From: an uncultured Alphaproteobacteria bacterium
GTDB taxonomy: Bacteria; Pseudomonadota; Alphaproteobacteria; HIMB59
DNA: 64,000 nt
Reading direction: 5' to 3'
Assembly: GCA_902599045.1 (NCBI GenBank)
Contig: CACKEA010000002.1
Location: 124,001-188,000 of the forward strand
This document shows positions 47,032-62,022 of this stretch, piece after piece. The position numbers and the translations under genes were made by a program. The notes beneath the pieces were generated by a model. That model ran no database searches and was not told the origin of the DNA. It saw only the letters and a program-made list of their open reading frames with translations. Numbering within the stretch: position 1 is the stretch's first letter; each line of letters begins with the position of its first letter.

Positions 47032-49046
47032 ATGGATCTTAGTAAATTAAATAAAGAACAAAAAATAGCAGTTGAACATAAAAAAGGACCACTTTTGGTA
47101 CTTTCAGGTGCTGGAACGGGGAAAACTAGAGTTTTAACATCTAGATTTGTTTATATAGTTAAAAACTTAAATGTTAATTTTAATAAAATTATAGCTGTTA
47201 CCTTTACAAATAAGGCAGCTAATGAAATCAAAGAAAGAGTAAACATTGAACTCAAGAGTAATATTGATACTCCATGGGTGGGTACTTTCCATTCTATATT
47301 TGCTAAATTTTTAAGAAAGCACTCAGGTTTAGTTAATTTAAAATCTAATTTTACAATATTAGATATCGAGGACCAAAAAAAACTTTTAAAACAAGTTTTA
47401 GAGTACTGTAAAATTGAAAAAGATATAAATGAATCCATTTATCATAACGAAATTCAAAATTTAAAAGATAATAAAATACTTTTTAACGAAAATAAAAAGA
47501 TTTCTAAATTTTCATCTATTGAAAGGTTAGACGATATTTATTCATATTATCAACAAAGATTAATTGAAATAAATGCTGTAGATTTTGGCGATATCCTTTT
47601 ACATAGTTATCACATACTTTCTAATAATCCTGATATAAAAAAATCCTACGAAAATTTTATTGAACATATTTTAATAGATGAGTTTCAAGATACAAACTTA
47701 ATCCAATATGATTTAATAAAACTAATTTTAAATTCAAACAAAAATTTATTTTGCGTTGGAGATGACGATCAATCAATTTATGCATGGCGCGGAGCAAACA
47801 TTGAAAATATTATCAATTTTCCAAAAGAGTTTGACTCCCCTGTAGTTCGCTTAACAAAAAATTATCGATCAAATAGCTCGATTTTAGAAGCAGCAGCTTG
47901 CATAATAAGTAATAATAAAAATAGATTAGGTAAGGACTTAGTAAGTTTTAATGAAAAAATACCTGAGCAAAAAATAAATTTAAATTCATTTTATTCTCAA
48001 GAAGAGGAGTCATTATGGATATCTGATAACATATCTAAAAAGTTTCAGGAAGATAATAGTATTGGTATTTTAGTCAGACTGACTGCCCAAATGAGAAGTA
48101 TTGAGGACAAGTTAATAAAATACGCTTTACCTTATGAAATTATTGGCGGACCAAGATTTTTTGAGAGAAAAGAAATCAAAGATATCTTGGCATATTTAAA
48201 ACTAGCAAATAGTTATAGTGATGATCTTTCTTTTGAAAGAGTAATCAACTTACCTAAAAGAGGTATAGGAGACCAATCAGTTAAATTAATTATTAACAAC
48301 GCGAGAGAAAATGAAATTTCTTTTTTTGAGTCTTTAGAAGTTTTATCTAACGAAAATAACTTACCCGGACCGCTTATAGTTAAAACTAAACCATTTATAG
48401 ATATTATAAAAAAAACATCTGATCTCATAAATAAAACCACTTTAGAGGATATAGGAGTCTTTATTATTGAGGAGTCAGGTTATTTAAAAATGCTTGAAAA
48501 TGAGAAAAATAAATTGAAACAAATAGAAAATGAGTCGCGAATAGACAATTTAAAAGAATTTGTAAATGCTTTATCTGAATTTGAAAATTTAGATGATTTC
48601 TTAGAACATGTTGGTTTGGTAAACGAAAATCAAAAAAAAACACATTCAAATTCTGTCAAACTAATGACTTTGCATGCAGCTAAAGGTTTAGAGTTTGATC
48701 ACGTATATTTACCAGGCTGGGAGGAGGGTATCTTTCCAAGTTCTCGAGCATTAGAGCAAAATTCTTCAAAATCTCTTGAGGAAGAGAGACGACTTGCTTA
48801 TGTAGGAATTACTAGAGCAAAGTTTGATTTAAACTTAAGCTATGCTACTTCAAGATACACATATGGAATGAATAATTACTCATTACCATCAAGATTTTTG
48901 AATGAAATTTCAAAAATTGATAAAAATACAAATAACTTAATTGATGAACATTCCCCGTCTAACTTAGAAAAAAAGATTACTTCTGATAATGTTCAATTGA
49001 GTCCTGGTAAAAAAAGGATGCTAGAATTTTTAAAAAAAAATAGTAA

Positions 49047-49050
<4 letters not shown>
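47032..49050 (+). CDS. UvrD/PcrA/Rep-type DNA helicase
   Basis: 672 residues. Superfamily 1A helicase: Walker A LSGAGTGKTRV at 25-34, GTFHSIFAKFLRKH, Walker B ILIDEFQDTN, motif III GDDDQSIYAWRGA, motif IV VRLTKNYRSN, motif V VKLMTLHAAKGLEFDHVYLPG and motif VI EERRLAYVGITRAK. UvrD and PcrA act in nucleotide excision and mismatch repair and displace RecA. It is somewhat shorter than UvrD (about 720). A TATATT at 47015-47020 lies 11 bases before the ATG. It overlaps the M24 gene by 4 bases. Confidence 0.93.
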
Positions 49051-54393
<5,343 letters not shown>

Positions 54394-54398
54394 TACAA

Positions 54399-55271
54399 TT
54401 AATTGATAGGTTGGATTGAACTATTATTTGAATAATTTTCCTCATCTTGTTTTAATAATTTTATTGGATTGAGTTTTTCAAACCACTTTTTGTCATTATT
54501 TATATCATCTAATCCATTAATCAAATTATAAGATTTTTTATACCAATTACTTTCAGGAAAATTATATGCTAATATAGATGCATAATTTTTTGCTAATTCA
54601 TATTCACCTAATGAGTAGTATATTTTAGTTATTAAAAATAATGTCTCCTCAATCGATAGACTTGAGCTATAATTTTTAAAAATATCAATTAAATAAACTA
54701 ATGATCCATTGGTATTACCTTTCTCTAAATAAAATTTTGCTATACTAAGTTTTTCAGCAGCTAAATTATTATTAATGAGTTTCATTTTTATAAGTATATC
54801 AATCTCATACTTACTATTTGGATAAGCATTCAGTATGAAATCAAATTTTTCTATTGCTTTATATGTTAGTTCTTGACTGTAATCAGATTTTTTCATTAAA
54901 ACGTAATAAGTCATAGCCTCTAAATAATTAGCATAGACTATGTCATTACTGCCAGGGTAGTAGCTTTTATACATTTCGGCTAAAGCTCTTGTTTTCTCAT
55001 AATCTTTATCTAAAAAATGAACATATGATTTTACAAGCATGCTTTTACTGGCAAATGGGCTACTTGGGTAAAGCACTTCTAATTTATCTAATTCAATTAA
55101 AGCTAATTCGAATTGTTTTGAACTAATGTAACTATTAGCTAACTCAAATAGCTCAAAATCTTTTAATGTATTATTCTCATAAACACTTTGATCATTTTTA
55201 TATTCATCTTTATCATTACTTGAACAAGAAATTATAAAGAAAGATAAAAGTATAAGAATCGACTTTTTCAC
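54399..55271 (-). CDS. bamD: outer membrane assembly lipoprotein BamD
   Basis: 290 residues from a GTG start. The lipobox IISC places the lipidated cysteine at C16. TPR-like repeats follow (ELANSYISSKQFELALIELDKLEVLYPSSPFA; KFDFILNAYPNSKYEIDI), the BamD layout. It is part of the BAM complex that inserts beta-barrel proteins into the outer membrane. It is divergent from the amidase with only 2 bases between start codons, and heads bamD-recN-ligA. Confidence 0.92.
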   Translation of the reverse strand: MKKSILILLSFFIISCSSNDKDEYKNDQSVYENNTLKDFELFELANSYISSKQFELALIELDKLEVLYPSSPFASKSMLVKSYVHFLDKDYEKTRALAEMYKSYYPGSNDIVYANYLEAMTYYVLMKKSDYSQELTYKAIEKFDFILNAYPNSKYEIDILIKMKLINNNLAAEKLSIAKFYLEKGNTNGSLVYLIDIFKNYSSSLSIEETLFLITKIYYSLGEYELAKNYASILAYNFPESNWYKKSYNLINGLDDINNDKKWFEKLNPIKLLKQDEENYSNNSSIQPIN

Positions 55272-55273
55272 AG

Positions 55274-55915
55274 ATGAATTATAGCTTTAGAAAAAAAAAT
55301 AAAATAGTCAAATATATCATCATTCACTATACAGGGATGAAAACTCTTAAATTAGCTTATCAAAAATTAACAAATAAAAGTTCTAATGTAAGTGCCCATT
55401 ATCTAATTACCAGAAAGGGTGTAATATTTAATTTATTATGCCCCAAATATAAAGCTTGGCATGCTGGTAAATCTAAATGGAAAAATAATGTAAATATTAA
55501 CGATTATTCAATTGGAATTGAACTTGAAAATAAAGGTCATAATTTTGGTTATACTGATTATTCAAAAAAACAATATGACTCACTAAAGAGTTTAATTTTT
55601 TTTTTAAAAAAAAATTTCTATATTTTAAATGAGGATATTGTTTTTCATTCTGATATCGCACCAAATAGAAAAGAAGATCCAGGAGAGAGGTTTTTTATTA
55701 ATAAAATTGGAATTAATAGATTCAATAATAAGAAAATAAAAAAAAAATACACTATAGATGAGATGTTGAAGTTATATGGTTTTCATATGTCATACATTGA
55801 AAATAATAAAAGATTTTGCATTATGGCAGTAAAAAGATCTTTAAATTACAATGTAATTAATCCTGCTCAATCTAAAAAATTCGTAAAAGATTTTTATAAT
55901 TTAATATTTAGTTAA
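55274..55915 (+). CDS. N-acetylmuramoyl-L-alanine amidase (Amidase_2/AmpD type)
   Basis: 213 residues. The zinc ligands H18 (YIIIHYTGM), H125 (VFHSDIAP) and D135 (EDPGERF) and the catalytic Glu in SIGIELENKGH are all present; AHYLITRKGVIFNL is the substrate-binding strand. A C-terminal PG-binding-like domain of about 60 residues (DEMLKLYGF to KDFYNLIFS) follows, as in alphaproteobacterial AmpD homologues. No signal peptide is visible, so it probably acts in the cytoplasm on recycled muropeptides. It ends 17 bases before rnpB. Confidence 0.9.
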   Translation: MNYSFRKKNKIVKYIIIHYTGMKTLKLAYQKLTNKSSNVSAHYLITRKGVIFNLLCPKYKAWHAGKSKWKNNVNINDYSIGIELENKGHNFGYTDYSKKQYDSLKSLIFFLKKNFYILNEDIVFHSDIAPNRKEDPGERFFINKIGINRFNNKKIKKKYTIDEMLKLYGFHMSYIENNKRFCIMAVKRSLNYNVINPAQSKKFVKDFYNLIFS

Positions 55916-55931
55916 TTTTATGTATTATGTA

Positions 55932-56262
55932 TTTGGGTAGCGTGCAGTCGCTTTGTAAAACAAAGAGGAAAGTCTGAGCTTGCGTAGAAAGTGATAACGG
56001 ATAACATCCGTCGAGGGTAACCTTAGGGAAAGTGCAGCAGAAATATACCGCCGCAAGGTAAGGGTGAAAAGGTGAGGTAAGAGCTTACCGGATACATAAA
56101 TAGTATCGCAATATGCAAACCCTATCACAAGTAAGATCAAATAGAGGCTAAAACTATTTCTACAGTTGGCCTGGGTTGATCGCTAGAATTAATTAGTAAT
56201 AGTTAATCTAGATAAATGACTGCAATTTTTATAATACAGAACTCAGCTTATAGCTACCCAAC
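55932..56262 (+). ncRNA. rnpB: RNase P RNA
   Basis: About 330 bases. Helix P1 is formed by TTGGGTAGC (55933-55941) and GCTACCCAA (56253-56261). The universal GAGGAAAGTC is at 55965-55974, the AGGGTGAAA and GGTAAGAGC elements near 56062-56088, and the 3' ACAGAACTCAGCTTA at 56236-56250, whose CTCAG pairs with CTGAG at 55974-55978. It is a type A RNA. A TATTAT at 55923-55928 may be its -10 box. The translatable stretch on the other strand is spurious. Confidence 0.95.
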
Positions 56263-56266
56263 ACTA

Positions 56267-56295
56267 TTTACATATATATTAAAATCCCATATAAT
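56267..56295 (+). promoter_or_regulatory. promoter of the mraZ/dcw cluster
   Basis: TTTACA (56267-56272), exact 17-base spacer, perfect TATAAT (56290-56295): the best promoter seen in this window. The transcript should begin near 56302, giving an mRNA with a leader of 7 to 13 bases. It begins 5 bases after rnpB. Confidence 0.7.
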
Positions 56296-56310
56296 CCCAT
56301 GAAATACCAT
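56285..56310 (-). promoter_or_regulatory. MraZ operator: three 10-bp-spaced repeats
   Basis: On the minus strand the repeats read TGGTA-TTTCA-TGGGA-TTATA-TGGGA, which is TGGGN-N5 repeated three times at 10-bp period (plus-strand TCCCA at 56285 and 56295, TACCA at 56305). E. coli MraZ binds TGGGN repeats separated by 5 bases before mraZ. Here they overlap the -10 box and start site, so binding would block transcription. Confidence 0.7.
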
Positions 56311-56314
56311 GATA

Positions 56315-56725
56315 ATGTTTTTATCTTCATTTTATGGAATTATAGATTCCAAAAATAGAGTAGCTATACCATCTTCTTTTAGATCAACTATTAGTTATTC
56401 TAAAGAAAAGATATATATATTTAAAAGTCTTAAATATGAATGCTTAGAAGTACACCTATCTTCAAAAATTAATGTATTGATCAAAACCTTCGATGAGAAG
56501 GATTTTTTTTCAAAAAAAAATGATCATTTTAAAACTGCAATACTCTCAGATTTAGAGGAAATAAATATAGATAAAGAAGGTCGTTTTATTGTCAAAGAAC
56601 AACTCCAAAAATTCTCAAAATTATCAAAAGAAATAATATTTATAGGTAAGGGAAACCATTTTGAAATTTGGGAAAAAAAATTAGGTGAGACGCATAAAAA
56701 AATTTCAAGAGCAAAATTCAAATGA
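56315..56725 (+). CDS. mraZ: transcriptional regulator MraZ
   Basis: 136 residues from the ATG at 56315, chosen because MFLSSFYGIIDSKNRVAIPSSF is the standard MraZ start; an in-frame ATG at 56309 lies inside the operator. Two AbrB-like half-domains are seen, with DSKNR and IDKEGRFIV, the DxxxR-type DNA-binding loops. MraZ binds its own promoter and tunes the dcw operon. It overlaps rsmH by 4 bases. Confidence 0.92.
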   Translation: MFLSSFYGIIDSKNRVAIPSSFRSTISYSKEKIYIFKSLKYECLEVHLSSKINVLIKTFDEKDFFSKKNDHFKTAILSDLEEINIDKEGRFIVKEQLQKFSKLSKEIIFIGKGNHFEIWEKKLGETHKKISRAKFK

Positions 56726-57624
56726 TCAGAGATCAACACATCCCTATTATGACAAATGAAATTTTTTCATTTATTAATAGAAAGAAAAACCTCTCTATTT
56801 TAGATTGTACATTTGGAGGAGGGGGACACTCTAAAAGATTTTTAGAAAATGGACATTTTGTAACTGCAATTGACCAAGATGATAATTCATCAATTATTGC
56901 TAACCAATTAAAAAAAAATTTTCCTAATATTTTTTTTCATAAAAATAACTTTAAAAATTTAGATTTATTAAATTTAGGTACAAAAAAATTTAATTTTATT
57001 TTATTAGATCTTGGGTTTTCATCTAATCAGTTAGACGATAATGATATTGGATTATCTTTTAAAATAAATTCTGATTTAAATATGAATTATTTAGGTGGTG
57101 ATTTAAATGCATATAAAATAATTAATTATTACAATATAGATGAACTCAAAAGAGTCTTTTATGTGTATGGTGAAATTAGACAAGCTGAAAAATTAGCTAA
57201 ATTTATTATAAATCAGAGATCTATAAAGAAAATAGATACTAACTTTGAATTCATAGAGATTTTGAGAGAAAGTGGTGTTAATTTTAGATCAAAAAAAATA
57301 CATTTCGCAACTCAAGCATTTCAGGCTCTTAGAATTGAGTCTAATAATGAACTAGAAAATCTAGAAATATTCTTAAAAAAAGTACATGATTTTTTAGATA
57401 ATGAAGCTTACCTAGCAATAATTTCCTTCCATAGTTTAGAAGATCGAATAGTTAAAAATTACTTCAAAGATAATAAAGTTAAGAATAACAGTAGCTTTCA
57501 AAATAATAGAGGTTGGGGTTTTGAAATTCTTACAAAAAAACCATTAACTCCATCAAAGTTAGAATTAATTGAAAACAACAGATCTAGATCTGCAAAATTG
57601 AGAGTAGGAAGGTTTATAAATTGA
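56722..57624 (+). CDS. rsmH: 16S rRNA (cytosine-1402 N4)-methyltransferase RsmH
   Basis: 300 residues. The N-terminus HIPIMTNEIFSFI, the SAM-binding LDCTFGGGGHSKRF (about 30-43), LLDLGFSSNQLDD and the C-terminal ISFHSLEDRIVKNYF are RsmH signatures. It methylates C1402 in the ribosomal P site. Encoded as usual between mraZ and ftsL, overlapping ftsL at TTGA. Confidence 0.96.
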   Translation: MIRDQHIPIMTNEIFSFINRKKNLSILDCTFGGGGHSKRFLENGHFVTAIDQDDNSSIIANQLKKNFPNIFFHKNNFKNLDLLNLGTKKFNFILLDLGFSSNQLDDNDIGLSFKINSDLNMNYLGGDLNAYKIINYYNIDELKRVFYVYGEIRQAEKLAKFIINQRSIKKIDTNFEFIEILRESGVNFRSKKIHFATQAFQALRIESNNELENLEIFLKKVHDFLDNEAYLAIISFHSLEDRIVKNYFKDNKVKNNSSFQNNRGWGFEILTKKPLTPSKLELIENNRSRSAKLRVGRFIN

Positions 57625-57917
57625 TAAATCATATTTCTAAATTTTTTTTATTATTTATATTTATTATTTTATTTTTAAGTTTTAAAAATCAAACCAAAAT
57701 AATTGAAAGTGATTTAAAATATATAAAAATCAATTACAATAATGATTATCAAAACTTCATAAATAAAGAAATACTCCTTACAAAAGAAATTAATCAATTA
57801 CAAATTAATGAACTAAATAATTATAATTTTGTGGAAAATAAAAAAATTATTAAGTTTGACAGAAATGAATTTGATGACTTTACAATAATAAAGGTCAATT
57901 ATGTTCAATCTAAGTAA
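57621..57917 (+). CDS. ftsL: cell division protein FtsL (by position and shape)
   Basis: 98 residues from a TTG start that overlaps the rsmH stop. One N-terminal membrane helix (SKFFLLFIFIILFLSF), then a coiled-coil-like periplasmic part (KEILLTKEINQLQINELNNYN). FtsL is poorly conserved; identification rests on size, topology and place between rsmH and ftsI. It would bind FtsB/FtsQ and activate FtsWI. It overlaps ftsI by 17 bases. Confidence 0.72.
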   Translation: MINHISKFFLLFIFIILFLSFKNQTKIIESDLKYIKINYNNDYQNFINKEILLTKEINQLQINELNNYNFVENKKIIKFDRNEFDDFTIIKVNYVQSK

Positions 57918-59364
57918 TGAGACAGATTATAAACTATTATCTAAAACAAAAAACTACTACAATTTTTTTATTTTAACTATTTTATTCCTTTTTATTGCCA
58001 TTTTTACACGACTAATTTTTTTAAGTCTTGATAATTCTAATAGTTATTTATCAAGTGTAAGAGTTTCAAGTCTTAATGCCTTACCCTCTATTTATGATTA
58101 TAATAAAAATACTTTAGCATACTCTGATTACAATTATTCGGTTAAAAATATAAAAAATAAAGTTAAATATTTAAAAAGAAATGTCCCACTTAATAATATC
58201 TTAGAGTTAATATATAAAGGTGATCCTTATATTAAATATGAAAAAATTCTTACTAGGAAATATCCTTACAGTACTATTATAAATAATATGATTGGGCATA
58301 CAAATATTGATCATCAAGGTGTATCCTTGATAGAAAAATTTATAGATAAAAATAATAATGATGTTGATTTATCTTTAGATATTCGAGTGCAAAAAAAAAT
58401 ATATGAATCTTTGTATAATGATACCAAAAATTTAAATCCAGATTATGCTATGAATGTTTTAGTTGATTTAAGTAGTGAAGAAATTGTCAGTAATGTTTTT
58501 TTAGATAACAGAGAAGTTAATAGATTTGATCAAACTTTATTACCTTTGAAGGATTTAAAATTTGATTTTGGATCAGTTTTTAAAACATTTACTGTTTATT
58601 CTGCTTTAAAAAATCAAAAGATAGATCTAAATGAATATTTTGACGTCGATCAACCTGTATATATTGAAAATAAATTAATTAATGACTTTCCAAGGAATAG
58701 TAACATCCCTATGCAGGTTGCAGATATTTTAAAAAAATCCTCAAATAGGGGCGCAATTTTAATAAGAAGAACTTTAGATTGTCAAAATGAATTTAAATTT
58801 GATTTAGATCAAATAGGACTTTTAAAATCAACTAAAATTGGTTTTGGGATGAAATCTGTCGAACCAACTATTAATAATTTTAGAGGGAGTTATTGTGATA
58901 ATATTCCCTTTGGCTACGGTTTATCAATTTCTCCAATACAATTAATCAATGCATATGGAAAAATAATTACCGGAAGAGAAAATTTTGAGGCTTCTTTTGA
59001 AAAAAAAGAAAAACAAAAGGAAAACAAATATAACAAAATTTCAAATACCATTAATAATCTATTATTTTATGCAAATGAGACTAATAACGATCTCTATAAA
59101 AACTTTTTAGTAGCAGGTAAAACTGGAACCGCAGATCAAACTATCTCAAAAAATGAAAAATTTCAAAACGTTACTTATATAAGTTTCTTTCCATACAACA
59201 ATCCAAAATATTTAAATTTTACCTTTATGCAAAACCCAAAAGAGAAATATGGTAAATTCATGACAGCTGGTAATACAGTTAAACCAACTTTTTATAATCT
59301 TCTAAAAGAGATTTATATGTACCTAGACTTATCTATAATTAATACAAAAAGCACAGACATTTAA
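57901..59364 (+). CDS. ftsI: division transpeptidase FtsI (PBP3), short form
   Basis: 487 residues against about 550-590 usually. One N-terminal membrane helix (about 22-42). Catalytic motifs are intact: S225-VFK (FDFGSVFKTF), SSN at about 280 and KTG at 407 (VAGKTGTADQ). The pedestal motif RGxIxDRxG is replaced by ALPSIYDYNKN. It cross-links septal peptidoglycan with FtsW. Domain shortening is probably lineage streamlining. It ends on the first base of murE. Confidence 0.92.
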   Translation: MFNLSNETDYKLLSKTKNYYNFFILTILFLFIAIFTRLIFLSLDNSNSYLSSVRVSSLNALPSIYDYNKNTLAYSDYNYSVKNIKNKVKYLKRNVPLNNILELIYKGDPYIKYEKILTRKYPYSTIINNMIGHTNIDHQGVSLIEKFIDKNNNDVDLSLDIRVQKKIYESLYNDTKNLNPDYAMNVLVDLSSEEIVSNVFLDNREVNRFDQTLLPLKDLKFDFGSVFKTFTVYSALKNQKIDLNEYFDVDQPVYIENKLINDFPRNSNIPMQVADILKKSSNRGAILIRRTLDCQNEFKFDLDQIGLLKSTKIGFGMKSVEPTINNFRGSYCDNIPFGYGLSISPIQLINAYGKIITGRENFEASFEKKEKQKENKYNKISNTINNLLFYANETNNDLYKNFLVAGKTGTADQTISKNEKFQNVTYISFFPYNNPKYLNFTFMQNPKEKYGKFMTAGNTVKPTFYNLLKEIYMYLDLSIINTKSTDI

Positions 59365-60740
59365 TGAATTTAGATGAATTAAAAGATAAGGGATATAAAA
59401 TTGTTACTAACTGGCAAGAATGTAATAAGAAGTCTATTTTTCTATTTAATAGTAATAATAATAGTAAATTTATTTATTATAAAAAATTAGCAATTAAAAA
59501 AAATTGTAAATTTATTATTTGTAATATTAAATTCAAAAAAGATATTAAACAAAACCTAATCAATTATTTTTTTTATAAAAATCAAAAAGATTTACAGAAT
59601 ATTGCTAAAATTTTTTATAATATTAATAATCTTAAAATTATTTTTGTTACTGGTACAAATGGTAAAACCTCAATAGCGTACGGTGCAAATAAATTGTTTA
59701 ATATCAATGCGATAAAGTCTTGTTACATCGGTACATTAGGTTTCTATATCAATTCAAAAAAAATAAAAAAACTAAATAATACTACACCTTCATATTTTGA
59801 ATTACTCAATTTACTTCAAATTGCAAATGACAATTATGTAAAATATACTTTTATGGAAGTTTCTAGTATTGGTTATAGTTCAGGAAGGATTGGAAATTTA
59901 ATGTATAATTATGCCATTCTAACTAACTTAGAGTCAGATCATTTAGATTATCATAAAAATATTAAAAATTATCATTTAGCCAAAGTAAATTTAATAAAAA
60001 ATCATAAACTAAAAAACTCAATTTTATTTTTACAAGACGATAAATTAAAAAATAAATTTAAAATTTTTAAAAGTAAATTATTTACTCAAGGTAAATTCTT
60101 ATCTAACCATAAAATATCCGTCACACAAAAAAAAAATGACAAATTTCAAATATCTACAAATAATTTTTTATTTAATATTAGTTCTTTTAATAACTTTATG
60201 GCCAAAAATATAATAACTATATTGATGATTTATCACAATATCACAAAACAATTCCCATTAAAAATAAGTGATTCTTTATTTCCACCTGGTAGATCTGAAA
60301 TTATTTTTAACAAAAAAAATAGAGTGATAATGATTGATTATGCTCATTCAAAAGATGCTTATGAAAATTTGTTAAAAGAACTGCCTTTAAATAAAAATAT
60401 AATAATTGTATATGGCTGTGGAGGAGATAGAGATAAAACTAAAAGACCACAAATAGCCAAAGTTATTTCAAAGTACACAAACTTACAGATTATAACTGAT
60501 GATAACCCAAGAAGTGAAGATCCAGCAATGATTAGAAAAACTCTGATAGAACATTCCTTTAATCCAATTGAGGTACCTAATAGAAGAAAGGCTATTAAAA
60601 TTGGTATTAATTATATTAAAAAAAATGAGGGTATTTTGATAATTGCTGGTAAAGGCCATGAAGACACACAAACCTATAAAGATAAAAATTATATTTTTAA
60701 TGATAGAGTAATTTCATCTAATTATGCAAAAAATCTATAA
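59364..60740 (+). CDS. murE: UDP-MurNAc-L-Ala-D-Glu:meso-diaminopimelate ligase
   Basis: 458 residues. P-loop VTGTNGKTS at about 95-103; TTPSYFELL and LESDHLDYHKN in the central domain; DDNPRSEDP near residue 380 is the motif that selects meso-diaminopimelate over lysine. It adds the third residue of the peptide stem. It starts at the last base of the ftsI stop codon and overlaps murF by 17 bases. Confidence 0.95.
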   Translation: MNLDELKDKGYKIVTNWQECNKKSIFLFNSNNNSKFIYYKKLAIKKNCKFIICNIKFKKDIKQNLINYFFYKNQKDLQNIAKIFYNINNLKIIFVTGTNGKTSIAYGANKLFNINAIKSCYIGTLGFYINSKKIKKLNNTTPSYFELLNLLQIANDNYVKYTFMEVSSIGYSSGRIGNLMYNYAILTNLESDHLDYHKNIKNYHLAKVNLIKNHKLKNSILFLQDDKLKNKFKIFKSKLFTQGKFLSNHKISVTQKKNDKFQISTNNFLFNISSFNNFMAKNIITILMIYHNITKQFPLKISDSLFPPGRSEIIFNKKNRVIMIDYAHSKDAYENLLKELPLNKNIIIVYGCGGDRDKTKRPQIAKVISKYTNLQIITDDNPRSEDPAMIRKTLIEHSFNPIEVPNRRKAIKIGINYIKKNEGILIIAGKGHEDTQTYKDKNYIFNDRVISSNYAKNL

Positions 60741-62022
60741 AATTATTTATGATTTAAAATCAAAATATAATAGCAACATAGTTTTTGATACAAGACTTAT
60801 AAAAGAGAATGATATTTTTATAGGTTTAAAAACAGATAAAAATGACGGCAACTTATACTATAAAGATGCTCTCAAAAAAAAAGCATCTCTGGTAATTGTC
60901 AACGTAAAGACAAATAATTCCAAATTAGTCTATGTTAAAGACTCTCAGTTATTTATAATAAAATTTTGTAAATATATATTAGACAATTACAAGGGTAAAA
61001 TTATTGCTATTACTGGTTCTGTTGGAAAAACAACATTTAAGGAGAATATTTATCATATTTTAAAAAATAATAATTTTAAAACATACAGATCATATAAAAA
61101 TTACAATAATATTCAGGGTTTGCAATTTTCTATTATGAATATGCATTTAAACACTGATTATTCTGTATTTGAACTAGGTATTAATAACTCAAATGAAATG
61201 ACTAAATTAATTAAAACTTTACAACCACATTATTGCTTGGTGACAGGTATTGAAAATTCTCACATTGGAAATTTTAGAAATTTTAATCATTTAATTGATA
61301 ACAAATTGAAAATATTTAAATCAAAAAGACTTATAAGTGGTTTAATTAATTATAACTACAACTCTCATTATATTGAGAGCAAAATTGACTCAAATGTTCA
61401 ACTCATAAATGTTGATAATATAAACAAAAATATTCTAAAAAGAAAAAAAAAATATGTAGTAAATTTTATACTAAATAAAAATCGATATTCTATCGAGTCA
61501 TCTAAAGGAAGTTTTTGTATAAATATAGCTATAATTTCATTTTTGTTTTTAAAGACATTTGTGAAGAAAATTAATTTAAATATATTTTTTTATGAGGAGT
61601 CTATAATTGATTCTAGGGGAAATGAAGTCCCAACTTATATAAAGAACAAAAAAGTTATATTCTTCGACCATAGCTATAATGCCAGTCCATATTCACTTAA
61701 TAAGCAAATTCTAATATTTAATCAGCGGAATATTAAACAAAAAGTTTACATATTGGGAGCGATGAAGGAATTAGGAGTTCAGTCAGATTTTTTTCACCTA
61801 CAAATAATTGAATTGGTAACAAATTTAAATCTAAAAAAAATAATTTTTATTGGTGAAGAATTCTATAAATTTAAAAAAAAATCATATAACTTTAATTTTT
61901 ATAAGAGCTATATGCCAGCTATAAAATACTTAAATAAAGAATTTGATAGTATAAAGAATGTATTTGTTATGGGGTCAAGATCAAATCAACTAGATAGGCT
62001 AATAAAACAATATGTTAAGTGA
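60724..62022 (+). CDS. murF: UDP-MurNAc-tripeptide:D-Ala-D-Ala ligase
   Basis: 432 residues. P-loop ITGSVGKTTFKENI near 96-109 (GSVGKT is the common MurF form); FELGINNSNEMTKL, then IENSHIGNF and YNASPYSL as in MurF. It adds D-Ala-D-Ala to the UDP-MurNAc tripeptide. It overlaps both murE and mraY (17 and 11 bases). Confidence 0.94.
   Translation: MQKIYKIIYDLKSKYNSNIVFDTRLIKENDIFIGLKTDKNDGNLYYKDALKKKASLVIVNVKTNNSKLVYVKDSQLFIIKFCKYILDNYKGKIIAITGSVGKTTFKENIYHILKNNNFKTYRSYKNYNNIQGLQFSIMNMHLNTDYSVFELGINNSNEMTKLIKTLQPHYCLVTGIENSHIGNFRNFNHLIDNKLKIFKSKRLISGLINYNYNSHYIESKIDSNVQLINVDNINKNILKRKKKYVVNFILNKNRYSIESSKGSFCINIAIISFLFLKTFVKKINLNIFFYEESIIDSRGNEVPTYIKNKKVIFFDHSYNASPYSLNKQILIFNQRNIKQKVYILGAMKELGVQSDFFHLQIIELVTNLNLKKIIFIGEEFYKFKKKSYNFNFYKSYMPAIKYLNKEFDSIKNVFVMGSRSNQLDRLIKQYVK

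Noticed and set aside
55925-56140. 71-codon minus-strand frame
   Set aside because: It lies within the RNase P RNA and is a chance frame.
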